36,472 nt of DNA, from the NCBI GenBank assembly GCA_036897095.1, contig JAYMSP010001083.1:1-36472 (forward strand), read 5' to 3'. The notes below the pieces were generated by a model, which saw only the letters and a list, made by a program, of their open reading frames with translations, was not told the DNA's origin and did no database searches. A program made the translations under genes and the position numbers. This document shows positions 23,124-32,840 of this stretch, one piece after another; the stretch's first letter is position 1; every line of letters begins with the position of its first letter. The DNA comes from Plantago elongata (lineage: Eukaryota > Streptophyta > Magnoliopsida > Lamiales > Plantaginaceae).

Positions 23124-23309
23124 CTAAAAGGAGCAAGGAAATGTATATGAGATTAGACGATTGTAACATAAGTTGTGACTAACCACACTTATCAGCATAG
23201 ATCGCAGCAATGACGCTGCGTGAAGAACATGAGGAAAGCAGTTTTTCCAATTCCGTTCATGCCACCTTGTTGCATACTCACCCTTTTGTCTTCTTGAACC
23301 CTGTCGCAA
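23124..23309 (-). pseudogene. LRR exon relic paired with FBD copy B
   Basis: The frame contains VLHAASLLRSMLIS, aligned with ILHASPFLASLRIGS of the intact-looking exon at 26617-26769. As in that exon, a GT donor follows directly. The rest of the frame has drifted. It is the upstream partner of copy B in the same order and orientation. Confidence 0.6.
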
Positions 23310-23399
23310 TCCTCACCTGGATCATCACCGTCATTGCACATACCTCAATCGATGTTGAATTTTGGCTCAATCCAATTTCTCACCTGCCATAAAAAATAG

Positions 23400-24780
23400 G
23401 AGAATATATCAACTTGATTTTCACTGCTTATCTTTGAGATTGCCACTAATATTTAGATCTATTTAATAGCCATACATGCTAGTGTACACATCTTATTCAC
23501 AAGTAGGACATTAATATGGTCAGAAAATTTAGAGGAAGAAGGATGTGATACAAGACTTCAGTTGAAAGAATCAATTCTTATTGGAGCTCTAAAGAAAAAC
23601 GGGAACAAAATGATTTGATGTAAGGAACACGGCGGAAATTTGATATTGAGATGAAAGTAGGGTTTGTGGCTTTGTGCCTATTTTATAGAATACAAAGCAT
23701 ATGCTATTAGACCATTAAACGAGTTTGGTAAATTCTATTTTTTTCTCTTTTTTTGAGATACCATTCTATTTTTTTTCGTAAATGTTATTTATTATTTGCA
23801 CACTATACATATATATATACATACATATATATGTACATACATATATATATATATACATACATACCAACTATGTAATCACATGTACTAAATATGTCGGGGG
23901 AAATCATGCACCGAACTCTAGAAAAGTATTTTAACGATTGTTTGGGACGAAATTTTAACTGTGTGAATTTTATTTGAAATATAATTGATGACTAGTGACT
24001 AAGTTTATATTAACTTATGAAAATGTGTTTTGTATAAGTTAAAATTTTATAATATTTTGTATGTATGTTATGAAAAATGTGAAGTTAACTAAGTTTATTG
24101 ATTGGAAAAACTTTTGATCAATTAAGATGGCAATTAAATTAGGATGGTAAGACTCACTCAATTAAAATGGAGGCATAATTAGTTTCCTACTTGTTGGATT
24201 GGAAACTCTGATTCAAAGAGTAGCGAAATTTAAAATCGTGTATCTAATACTTTACTAAAAGTTTAATATCAACAAACACGTAAAAATGACTTAGTACATG
24301 ACTTAGTACAATAGTCCTCGAATAAATTATACTAATTATGTTTCATAACAAATGTTACAATTTAACTTTTTAATTATAATCAGTATTTTTGTAGAACGGA
24401 GGGAGCAGTAACAATAGTTCAAACCCTCACAACTCCTAACATAGCAGCCAGGTCTAACAAAATAAAACAATTCAACAATAAAACATAACTTAAATAGATA
24501 CTTCCAGAGTTTACGAACTATCAGTGACTAGAGATCGAGCTTCCTACAAAATATGACATTTATATCAAGTTGTTTGTCATGTACTTAGGTTTCAAAAGTT
24601 ATTATGGGCCCCCGCTCAGTATAATGGAAGTATCTACCGTCCTTATTAGCTATAAAGGTGATATAATATACCTTATAATATATAGATAAGAAGAGCTAGA
24701 TTCCTTCCACACGCTGGCATTTATCACACTTGAAGCCACATAATCACGCTCAGAGCCCTGCAAAACAAAAATTATATGGA
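23400..24780. other. Non-coding AT-rich stretch
   Basis: No exon was recognised. It contains an (AT/ACAT) microsatellite at 23805-23863. Near 24394-24410 a string aacggagggagcagta looks like one end of a mariner-type MITE, but I found no partner end. Confidence 0.5.
23805..23863. repeat. AT/ACAT microsatellite
   Basis: Runs of TA and CATA units with small interruptions. Confidence 0.9.
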
Positions 24781-24827
24781 TGGACACCTTCATTCCTTCT
24801 TCCAACTGATGTACTGAGAAATATTTA

Positions 24828-25100
24828 TTGTAGGGATCAATCCTGCAATACGGGAGAACACTTGTAGAGATTTCAAGCTCGAAAGTAAAATTGTAGGGAT
24901 CAATCCTGCAATGAAACTTTTTCGACCCATACGGGAACGATGCATGTGATGAAATCTTGGACCCATGCGAGGAGGATCCATGTAGGTCGAATAGGATTCA
25001 AGGATTTCAATCAGGTTGGGGATCATCTATATTGATTCACTACCTCCATTATTTTCTTCCAAGCAAATATCACTATTATTTTCTTCCAAGCAAATATCAC
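24828..25100 (+). repeat. Short local duplications
   Basis: The string attgtagggatcaatcctgc plus aat occurs near 24829 and again near 24890. Separately, a 27-bp unit containing tattttcttccaagcaaata is tandemly repeated at about 25047-25100. Text near 24870-24950 (gagatttcaagc, cttcgaccca-like, catgtgatgaaat) recurs around 34550-34605, so part of this block is a dispersed repeat of unknown type. Confidence 0.65.
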
Positions 25101-26212
25101 TTTTCTTTTTTTTTTGGATCCAAAACATTCCCATAGAAGATCCAAACCCTTTTTTCTTATTTATCCTTCAAAAAAGATTGGTTCTCTTCAGAAAAATAAA
25201 AGGTAAAATCAATAAAAATTCTTTTTGTCGATTTATCCCTGGCTTCATTCAAGAATGATTTTTGATCCAATATGCATGAATCAATAGGCTGAGGCATCTA
25301 TAAAAGCTAATTCAGCTGAATGAGTACCTTATCGTTCATTTCATTTGTTGTCTTATTTGTCCTGGAGTGATTTGGCTTCAAGAGGTTTCTTCAGCAATAC
25401 TATGAGATATAGCCGTAGTATATGTGTTCATTGTTATTTATTTGATCATGTGATGCTAGCTTGAATACGTTCCTTGCATATTGTGTGCATGAATGAGCTA
25501 TATACTATTAGTATTTATACCCAGGACAAATTTGCATCAAGTAGCTGACAAATCTTAATGTTAAGAACCAGCACTCTTCCGGAAATTATAAAATTGGTTT
25601 GTAAATGTCACATTCTAGGCTAATTTTCTTCACATTATTTAGATGCATGAAGTAACTTTTCAAAAGTGTTACAGAATGGACAAAACACAGGTGCGCACTA
25701 TATCCTTTACATGTTCGAACTTCTAGCTATTATCAAGGCCATCCAGTAAGCAGGTTGATGTTTCCATACTGTGCAAGACAAATAAACTTAAAGAGAACCA
25801 CATTTCAACAGTAACAACTTAAAAGAGGTCCAATATTTCATTGCAAAACCACGAGAATGAAACTAAATTTCATTGTGCAGCAAATAAACATTTAATGAGG
25901 ATTGGTTAAATCATTGTTTTTTCTCCGTGAAGTAAAAGAATTTGTGTTTTTTTTAACGATAAAAGAGCTATGCATTAACTAGATAAACGGAAATTACAAG
26001 CCACACTGTTCGACTTACTACGATCATACAACAGTACTTTGTCCTGGTTAATACATAGACTCATCCAAACTAACCAAAAGACTAGGAGTCACCAGGCTAT
26101 CTTTCACAAAAGGAGTAGTTAAATCGTCATTTTTTTCACCATGGAATCATAGAATAAAGTTGATCAACAGACAATGTTCCCTCCTGCCAGCAATGGAAAA
26201 TGAGAGATGCAA
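25101..26212. other. Non-coding, with a FAD2-flank-like repeat
   Basis: The stretch 25100-25258 is an open frame rich in Phe, Ile and Lys that resembles no protein I can name. It is followed by the repeat copy at 25285-25480. The rest (25500-26212) shows nothing recognisable. Confidence 0.4.
25285..25480 (+). repeat. TATAAAAG repeat, copy 1
   Basis: Contains ggcatcTATAAAAGctaatt, aatgagtacctta, ttcatttcatttgttgt and then cttcaagag followed directly by tttcttcag and aatactatgag. The same order is found after FAD2 at 32330-32645 and, in part, at 36174-36300. The TATAAAAG box is at 25299-25306. This copy lacks the MITE found in copy 2. Confidence 0.8.
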
Positions 26213-26824
26213 TTAAAATCTACTTCCCAGCTCAACTGTTAAGCTTTTTGAACCTCTGGGTAATGCTGACTGTTGCTTCACAGTTTCCTCCCTTTGCACA
26301 CCATTACAACGAAAGATAGACAGGCGAACATTCTTTAGCTCTAATGCATTCTTCAACAAGAACTTCTCCAGGTGAAATTGAGAATTTACATGTGCAGAGT
26401 AAGAGAATGTGATTTCTTTCAAATGAGATTGAATACATGGCGGAACTGACACAATAGCATCATAATCATACTCGTACACATTACTCTGGAAAAAAGAGAA
26501 GTTGTCATTGACTGGAAAAGTTGACTATCTTATGAAAGTCATAGAAAACGGAAGAAGCAAGAGAGCAAAGAAAAACATTCGAGCTTCGATGATTGGAAGA
26601 TAATATTGGGACTTACCGAACCTATCCTTAGAGATGCCAGAAATGGTGAAGCATGAAGTATTTCAAGTAGTCCGTCAACATAAAGACCAAAAGACTGAGA
26701 AGTTAAGCTCATCGTTTTTAACTCAGGAAACTTTGGAAGAGAGAAACTTGTTTTTGATTGAACAATAGCCTGCATAGGGATAACAATGAAACAAAAACTA
26801 GTTAAAAGATGAAACCAAAGGCGC

Positions 26825-26844
26825 AAAAAAAAAAAAAAAAAAAA
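26825..26844. repeat. Poly(A) run of 20
   Basis: A20 on the plus strand, inside an intron of the LRR/FBD gene. Confidence 0.95.
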
Positions 26845-26989
26845 GAAAGACTAAAGGCCTAAAGGGGTTGGCTGATCAAGTACACATCAATAAGATTTCT
26901 GCAAATTCCATTATTAAAAGACTTCATATATTTTGTACATACAAATAAAGAGTTACGGAATAGAAATTAACCGCAAAGGTCATACTTAC

Positions 26990-27084
26990 CACAGCTGACT
27001 GCAATGGAGCAGAATTGACTGTAGTTGAGGCTGAGGTTACTAAATAAAACTTAATCCTTCAGGCCAATAGCTTAAGATTTGGAA
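26990..27084 (-). pseudogene. LRR-like exon with in-frame TGA
   Basis: Between an acceptor at 27085-27086 and a donor at 26988-26989 (GTG/gtaagt), the minus strand reads PNLKLLA, stop, RIKFYLV, then ending NSAPLQSAV. It runs in phase into the AIVQSKTSFSLPKF exon. The stop TGA is at 27059-27061. The sequence on both sides looks like continuous LRR code. Splicing at internal AGs, including a 9-nt micro-exon, could avoid the stop. Confidence 0.5.
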
Positions 27085-27524
27085 CTTGTTGATTTTTTAC
27101 GGTCCATTTGAACACAATCTAATACTACTAAACCATATCAGTTAGATAAATAAGACAAGAATATTACTGAAGTAACTTCCATAATACAATTCTCCTAATT
27201 ATTTTTCAGGTGGGATCTCGGATTAATTTGTAGTCAAATGGAGAACAAAAGGTCAAAAAATCAAACAGGGAGCTACTGACCGGATGAGGGAGCAAGCATG
27301 CATTTTTAGTGGAAATAATTGAAAGTTAATCCACACTTACGGAGTTGATTTCTGTTGCTCATATTAAACAGACATCTTAGTACTGTTTCTTTCCTACTGT
27401 GTGGATTGGAAGCCTCGGTATTCAGGAGACCATATATAAATATACCAGTTTCGTTGCACTCCATCAATCAGAAAATTTTCTTCATCACTATCTTGTACAC
27501 AAAGTCATAGACACAGTGGCGAAG

Positions 27525-27670
27525 CCACATTGGGCCCCACCGGACCCCACTGATATTTCAGTTAGAATAGTTTTATACTACAGACAATTGCTAATAGTAT
27601 AGTGTGCAGCGGTTAGAGTAAAGTTTTGCACTTCATGGACCATGCATGTTCGATTCCTGGGTTGTGTACA
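27525..27670 (+). mobile_element. Possible tRNA-derived SINE or hAT-type fragment
   Basis: The stretch tgtgcagcggttagagt (about 27602-27618) resembles a pol III A box, and tgttcgattcctggg (about 27648-27662) resembles a B box, with a spacing near that of tRNA-derived SINEs. Just before it, cacagtggcgaagccacatt (about 27513-27532) looks like the ends often seen in plant hAT elements. No target duplication was identified. Confidence 0.3.
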
Positions 27671-28194
27671 TTTACCTAATTTTAGTCTACACATAAATTT
27701 TAATAATTTTGGTCATTTTCAGTTGAAACTATTTTTGTTCATCACTCAAATTGTCAATCATTTTGCCTTTTTTTGAGTATAAAGTATAATTATTCATAAT
27801 TATTACTTTCTCCATCTATTCCAATTAAGAAAGTACAATTTGCATTTGATTTTGGAATGAACACATTAATATAGGGAAAAAAAAAAGAAAAAATATCCTA
27901 CACCCAACAAGTTAAAAAAAAAAAATACTTTCACACTAAAATACATATTTTGCCACTAAAGTACAAAATTTCCCACCTTTATTTCTTTTTTTTCAAATAT
28001 TTTAAATTTGCATCTAAAATTACAAAATCCTAATTCAATTCAAAATTTCAAATCCATATGTACATCTCATTAGAAGTTATCATATTGCATGAAATCTCAA
28101 CCCCCCTGAAATTTACTTATGGATTTGCACTGGTAGACACAGTTACGTACTACTATAGGATATATTATCACTGAGTGATCTGTGTTCGTTTACA

Positions 28195-28386
28195 TCAGGT
28201 ATCTAAAGATGTACCACTCACAGCATGAAATTTGGATGGACCAAGAAAACAGAGTAAGAAATTTACTGTATTCATAGCAAGATATGGACAATTATGATAG
28301 TAAGTAGATCTAATAGTGAGAAATTTCACTGTATTACAATGAACTATAGACGCACAACCTGTGAACCAGACTTGGACATAGATCAA
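28195..28386 (-). pseudogene. LRR-like relic in the intron of the LRR/FBD gene
   Basis: An open frame with NTVKFLTIRSTYYHNCPYLA and a short hydrophobic run follows the first LRR exon on the same strand. The NxVKFLTIRS pattern looks like an LRR strand of this family. Its phase does not fit the donor at 28600, so it is either a decayed exon or chance. Confidence 0.3.
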
Positions 28387-29491
28387 ATGATCACTTCAAA
28401 AAGAAACCTTCAAAACTTCCAAATGTGCATATGCTCTGGTTGGAGCTAAAGGATTACGAATCTTTTATTTTCTATTAACATATGGGACTGGACAAGGGAA
28501 CAATACACTTCAAAAACATAGTTCACATCAAGTAACAACTTTTGTTTGACCAACAAGTAGCGCACACATATTATCTGAAAAAGTAAGCACACAAACTAAC
28601 CTCAAGTGCATAGTCTGATAGACCCAAGCCCTGCAAACTTGAAAATTCTTTCAAGAGCTTTCTAACTCGACATCCGAGATCACCAAGTCTTCCAGCATCT
28701 GTCTGCTGAAATGGCATCTCAGCGATGTCCACATGAGCCGAGGCAACTGTTGTATCAGTCAAAATGAATTTTTCTAAAGCAAAACCAGGTGCATTAAAGT
28801 TAGCAAGCTTGCTACCAACAATCTTGATTGAATAGTCATCTACATTAGCATTTGGCATACTCATGGTATGAAAGGTCGTCATCGAAGGAGCCAAAAATTC
28901 AACATACTTCACCTTGGACCATTCACATGCAAAAAGTGTAAGACTGTCCAAGACTGGGAAAGTCAATGTTACAGTGTCAGTGCTGGAAAGCTCATTCACA
29001 ATCTGTAATTTTTGGAGAACCAAAGTTCTAAGGTTTGGAAAACAACTCTTTGCAGGAACTTTGAAACTGCAGTCGTAGATATTCACTTCCAACTTTTTCA
29101 ATGAAGTGCAACTGAGAAGGCTGCAGGGTAAAACAACATTCCCAATGGTACCATCAATATTAAGATCTACACTCTCAGTTTTGTGCTGCCTCAATACAGC
29201 AGATATCCATGATGTTATGACATTTGCCTTGACATCCGCACATGCAAGTCTAACATGTTTTACATGATTTAAATGAAGAAGTATCTTTTCTACAGTGTCA
29301 CGAAATAGGTCATCATGTGGGTCGTTGCCAAAATGACTCGAATTACAATGAGAATTTGTTTTTCGATACGTTAAAAATGACTCGAATTTCTTATCTATTG
29401 ATTGGAGGGAAATTGATTTATCAACTGAGTTGCATTTTATTGTCAAATTACAATGAGAATGAGGAACATCTGAAAAGTGAAAATTCTCCAT

Positions 29492-30840
29492 CTTGAAACT
29501 CTATTCAATGTTTAGCAAAATTAATTGAAAAAGTAGTTGATAGCTGAATAATTAGCTGGTAATTGGTTACGTAGCTTTTTTTTTTCAACAAGTTAATTTG
29601 TTTAGCTCCTCAAATCAGCTGGCTTTTCAGTTAGCTTATTTGAAAAGTTACACGTTCGCGTAACGAGTTTTTATTAAAAAATTCTCATAAAATTGAAAAA
29701 ATAATAGTGAACAGAGTTACAATACCTTTTAAAGATTAACTTTTGTGTAAATTATTTTAGAGTGAAAAAATCAAACATTACATATTAACGGTACAAAAAT
29801 CAAAAAATAAACGGACCAAAGGCTCAACGAAAGTCGGAAAGAGTGTGTCTGTGATCCTTTTCCAAGTCTCATCACTACTTTTGCATTTAACGGGACAAAA
29901 ATCTAAATCTATTTAGAACAAGGTAAGATCACAGGCCACAACCCACAAGATTTGATAAGTATCATATAATGCCGACATTGTTACAAAAATCGCAAACTTA
30001 GTTATAAAAAACTACGTCTCTAAAAATGCAAATAATGCAAGTTTAATACAAACACCAGGTTTGAAGTTAATTATATTGCATTTTATACTATATATGTAAT
30101 GTTGATATAGTAAATTTGAGCCGTCCCTTATAAAAGTTTGAATTCTTTCATTTATAAGTAAAACAATATATAATCGAAGAAATAAACAAAAGGAAGCACA
30201 CATTGAAGGAACATCGGTAATTTAGTTTCTTCATTTAATTTTTCTTAACTCCTTTTTATGTTAAAAAAGTTGAATTCTATATTTTATGAAGGATCAAAAT
30301 GGTATTAAATCGAGAATAATATTTATTATATACTAAAATTACATTATAAACATGACTAATATAATTATTTTTTAAAGCTATTTTTGATTTAGTATTCAAT
30401 TATTGTACAACGCATATTAAAACAATCAATAGTCATACGAGACACATAAAATACTAGTATACTACGAAAATTTATATTCGTGAGGAAGTGATAAACTGAG
30501 AATATTGTAATATGGGTGAAAAATGAAAACGCAAAATTGTTGTTAAAGATCGATATGTTGAATGTTGTTAGGTTTCCTCCCTAGCTTCTATTAATTTACT
30601 TTAACGACCACAAACTGACTCATCTGATGAGAATATATCACTACACGACGATGACCCAAATAACATTTAACAAAAGGTGTGCTTGAGAAATACACATTAG
30701 TGCAAAATGACTTGTGTGAGCAACTATCAAATTTTGTGTGCTCAAGCTATAGAATAATCATTACGTCCGTGATTGAAAACTTAAGTGCAGGTGGCAAACT
30801 TTGACCTCACACTCATAGACTCACTCATTAACCTGCATCT
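29492..30840. other. Intergenic between the divergent LRR/FBD gene and FAD2
   Basis: AT-rich sequence with no recognised exon. I searched both strands for the missing F-box and did not find one. The stretch near 29530-29680, with repeated tagctga/tagctgg/cagttagc motifs, could be a small MITE, but borders were not defined. Confidence 0.45.
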
Positions 30841-30846
30841 TGGAAC

Positions 30847-30855
30847 TATATATAA
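30847..30855 (+). promoter_or_regulatory. FAD2 TATA box
   Basis: TATATATAA lies 118 nt before the FAD2 ATG, so a leader of about 90 nt is expected. The leader also contains an acceptor-like TTTTCAG near 30940-30946, so an alternative spliced leader from a farther promoter is not excluded. Confidence 0.55.
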
Positions 30856-30972
30856 TGAGACATGCTAGGAAATATATCTTCATCCTCTTCCTTTGACAAA
30901 TACTAAAATTCCTCTAACATTTTGAGTTCAAATTACCAATTTTCAGGTCAGTACAAACTACATACATAAACA

Positions 30973-32185
30973 ATGGGCATGGGAGGCCGAGTTCCGGTGC
31001 GAGCTGAGCGGTTGAAGCCACCGTTCACGGTAGGCGAGATAAAGAAAGCAATACCACCACATTGTTTCCAACGTTCTCTCCTACGTTCTTCTTACTACCT
31101 TGTCCATGACCTCGTCCTTGCTTCACTGTTGTACTATGTCGCCACCACTTATTTCCAAATGCTCCCGTATCCACTTCAATATCCGGCATGGACACTTTAT
31201 ATGATATGCCAAGGTTTTGTTCTTATGGGTGTATGGGTTATTGCTCATGAGTGTGGCCACCATGCATATAGCAACTACCAATGGTTCGACGACACTCTTG
31301 GCTTAATCCTCCATTCGCTACTCCTTGTTCCCTATTTCTCGTGGAAGATTAGTCACCGCAGGCACCATGCCAACACCGGTTCATTAGACCGCGATGAGGT
31401 GTTTGTGCCTAAAACCAAACATGACAGGTATAATTATTACTCAATCAACATAAAATTATACCTAGATGAATGACTTCTAACTTATAATAATCAACATATT
31501 TATTGAAGTTATTAATTTTATGTACTTTTCCAGGAGCACTTTAGGGAAGTTTGTTGATGAATCACCAATGTTGAAGATCTTTCTCCGCGTCACAATTGGA
31601 TGGCCATTTTACCTATTGTTCAACATCTCTGGGAGAAAGTACGAAAGATTCACAAACCACTTCGACCCATACAGTCCTCTATTCTCTGATAGCGAACGTG
31701 CACAAATCTTTATAACCGACATTGGATTTGTCGCGGTTGCTTATGGGGTTTACCGCGTTGCTATAGTAAAAGGATTTTTGTGGGTTATGGGTGTGTATGG
31801 TGTCCCGTTGTCTATCGTGAATGGTTTCCTTGTTACTCTCACATATCTCCACCACACGCACGCAGCCTTGCCTCATTTCGATTCGTCTGAGTGGAATTGG
31901 CTTCGTGGCGCATTGGCGACTGTCGATAGAGATTATGGGATTTTGAACCACCTTCTTCATCATATCACAGATACTCATGTTGCCCACCATTTATTCTCTA
32001 GCATTCCTCACTATCATGCGATGGAGGCAACCAAAGCGATCAAGCCAGTTTTGGGAAAGTACTATAACTTTGATAGAACGCCAATTCTTAAGGCCATCTG
32101 GAGAGAAGCAAAGGAATGTGTCTACATTGAACCTGACCAGGATGAAAACTTCAAAGGTGTCTATTGGTACACAAACAAGCCATAG
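30973..32185 (+). CDS. FAD2: FAD2-type delta-12 oleate desaturase (or divergent FAD2-like enzyme)
   Basis: Exons are 30973-31427 and 31534-32185 (1107 nt, 368 residues). The codon for Arg152 is split AG/G by a 106-nt GT-AG intron. The enzyme is an ER membrane di-iron desaturase that converts oleate to linoleate on phosphatidylcholine. All three histidine boxes are intact: HECGHH (92-97), HRRHH (128-132) and HVAHH (300-304). Other landmarks are [55 protein letters not shown] and [14 protein letters not shown]. The C-terminus YWYTNKP resembles the aromatic ER-retention tail of FAD2. Differences from typical FAD2 are an intron in the coding region, HHTHA in place of [13 protein letters not shown] in place of VFHNITDT, and Ile309 where FAD2 usually has Met. 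The Met position is one reported to influence desaturase versus hydroxylase outcome. Classic delta-12 activity is most likely; a divergent activity cannot be ruled out from sequence. Confidence 0.93.
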
Positions 32186-32329
32186 TTTTGAGTGACGGAG
32201 AATGTAGTCAAAATATTGTTTTTAGATGTGTAATTGTTGGCAGTTGAAAGCAATCAGCTAGTCAAGCACTGGTTAGATTTTAAGCTTCTATAACACCTTA
32301 GTTGTGTAAAATTTGTTGCAAAGACTCAT

Positions 32330-32645
32330 GGCATTTAGGCAAGCATGTATTGTTTTTGCATACGTGGCTTGGTTGATGATCTATAAAAGCTAGTTAAGCT
32401 AAATGAGTACCTTATTTTTCATTTCATTTGTTGTATTATTTGTGCAGGAGTGTTTTCGCTTCAAGAGAATAAGTGACTGTTTGGATAAAATTTAAATTGG
32501 AAAAATTCAATTTAAATTGTATTTTTTACATAAAAATTTAAAATTTTTCAATTTAAATAATATTCTAAACGATCACTAATTTCTTCAGTAATACTATGAG
32601 GTATATGTGTTTATTGTTAGTATTTCTTTGCCATTGGGCACAATC
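32330..32645 (+). repeat. TATAAAAG repeat, copy 2 (just 3' of FAD2)
   Basis: Begins ggcatttaggcaagc, then tggcttggttg, TATAAAAG at 32382-32389, gagtacctta, ttcatttcatttgttgt, cttcaagag, a MITE (32473-32576), then tttcttcagtaatactatgag and tatgtgtttattgtta. It is the longest of three copies and starts about 145 nt after the FAD2 stop, so it is either 3' flank of FAD2 that was duplicated elsewhere, or an independent element. Confidence 0.8.
32473..32576. mobile_element. 104-bp MITE with TAA target duplication
   Basis: The left end GTGACTGTTTGGATAAAATT matches the reverse complement of the right end (GTGATCGTTTAGAATATTAT), and the inner arms pair too (aaattggaaaaatt versus aatttttcaattt). TAA flanks both sides (32470-32472 and 32577-32579). 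Copy 1 of the surrounding repeat lacks the insert, which gives an independent empty site. The 3-bp TAA target is typical of PIF/Harbinger-derived elements. Confidence 0.85.
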
Positions 32646-32767
32646 TATCTCTAGTTTCCCTTCTATGTAATTCAAGACCATTAAGTTAATGCAGCTTTCC
32701 TCTTGTCTTGATTCTTCATTGATATTATTGTCTCTAAGGATCCATTGATTTGTTTTTAATATAACAG

Positions 32768-32840
32768 GATTGCATCTGGGTTATCGGTGTTGAAGGGCTT
32801 ATTCGGGTCCAATGTACAGGCGATCAACCTTTCGAACTGA
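32768..32840 (+). pseudogene. Exon-like tail, unidentified
   Basis: After an acceptor-like taacag, one frame reads IASGLSVLKGLFGSNVQAIN, then LSN and a stop. Its composition is protein-like and unlike the surrounding AT-rich DNA. I do not recognise the family, and no partner exon was found. It could be the last exon of a lost gene or chance. Confidence 0.25.

Larger units (their letters stand above)
26213..29491 (-). pseudogene. LRR/FBD protein gene without F-box, probably decaying
   Basis: Phase-compatible exons on the minus strand are 29491-28601, 26769-26617 and 26485-26213, which join to 438 residues. The first exon (297 codons) holds a plant-type LRR region: HVKHVRLACADV, SWISAVLRQHKTESVDLNI, VLPCSLLSCTSLKKLEVNIY, CFPNLRTLVLQKL, FPVLDSLTLFACEW. 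The second adds LPKFPELKTMSLTSQSFGLY and LEILHASPFLASLRIGS. The third is the FBD end: CIQSHLKEITFSYSA, FLLKNALELKNVRLSI. Plant F-box/FBD/LRR proteins normally begin with an F-box of about 45 residues that binds SKP1 in an SCF ubiquitin ligase. Here an in-frame TAG lies a few codons upstream of the ATG, and no F-box is visible before FAD2. A further LRR-like exon at 26990-27084 carries an in-frame TGA. A gene model skipping that exon is possible, so this may instead be a shortened expressed gene. Confidence 0.6.

Noticed and set aside
23805-23863. CRISPR-like regular repeats
   Set aside because: It is a simple AT/ACAT microsatellite without spacers, in a plant genome.
25016-25258. Plastid gene fragment
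   Set aside because: The Phe/Ile/Lys-rich frame gave an organelle impression, but I could not match it to any plastid or mitochondrial gene, so no such call is made.
31679-31990. 103-codon minus-strand open frame
   Set aside because: Antisense of the FAD2 second exon; low-quality composition.
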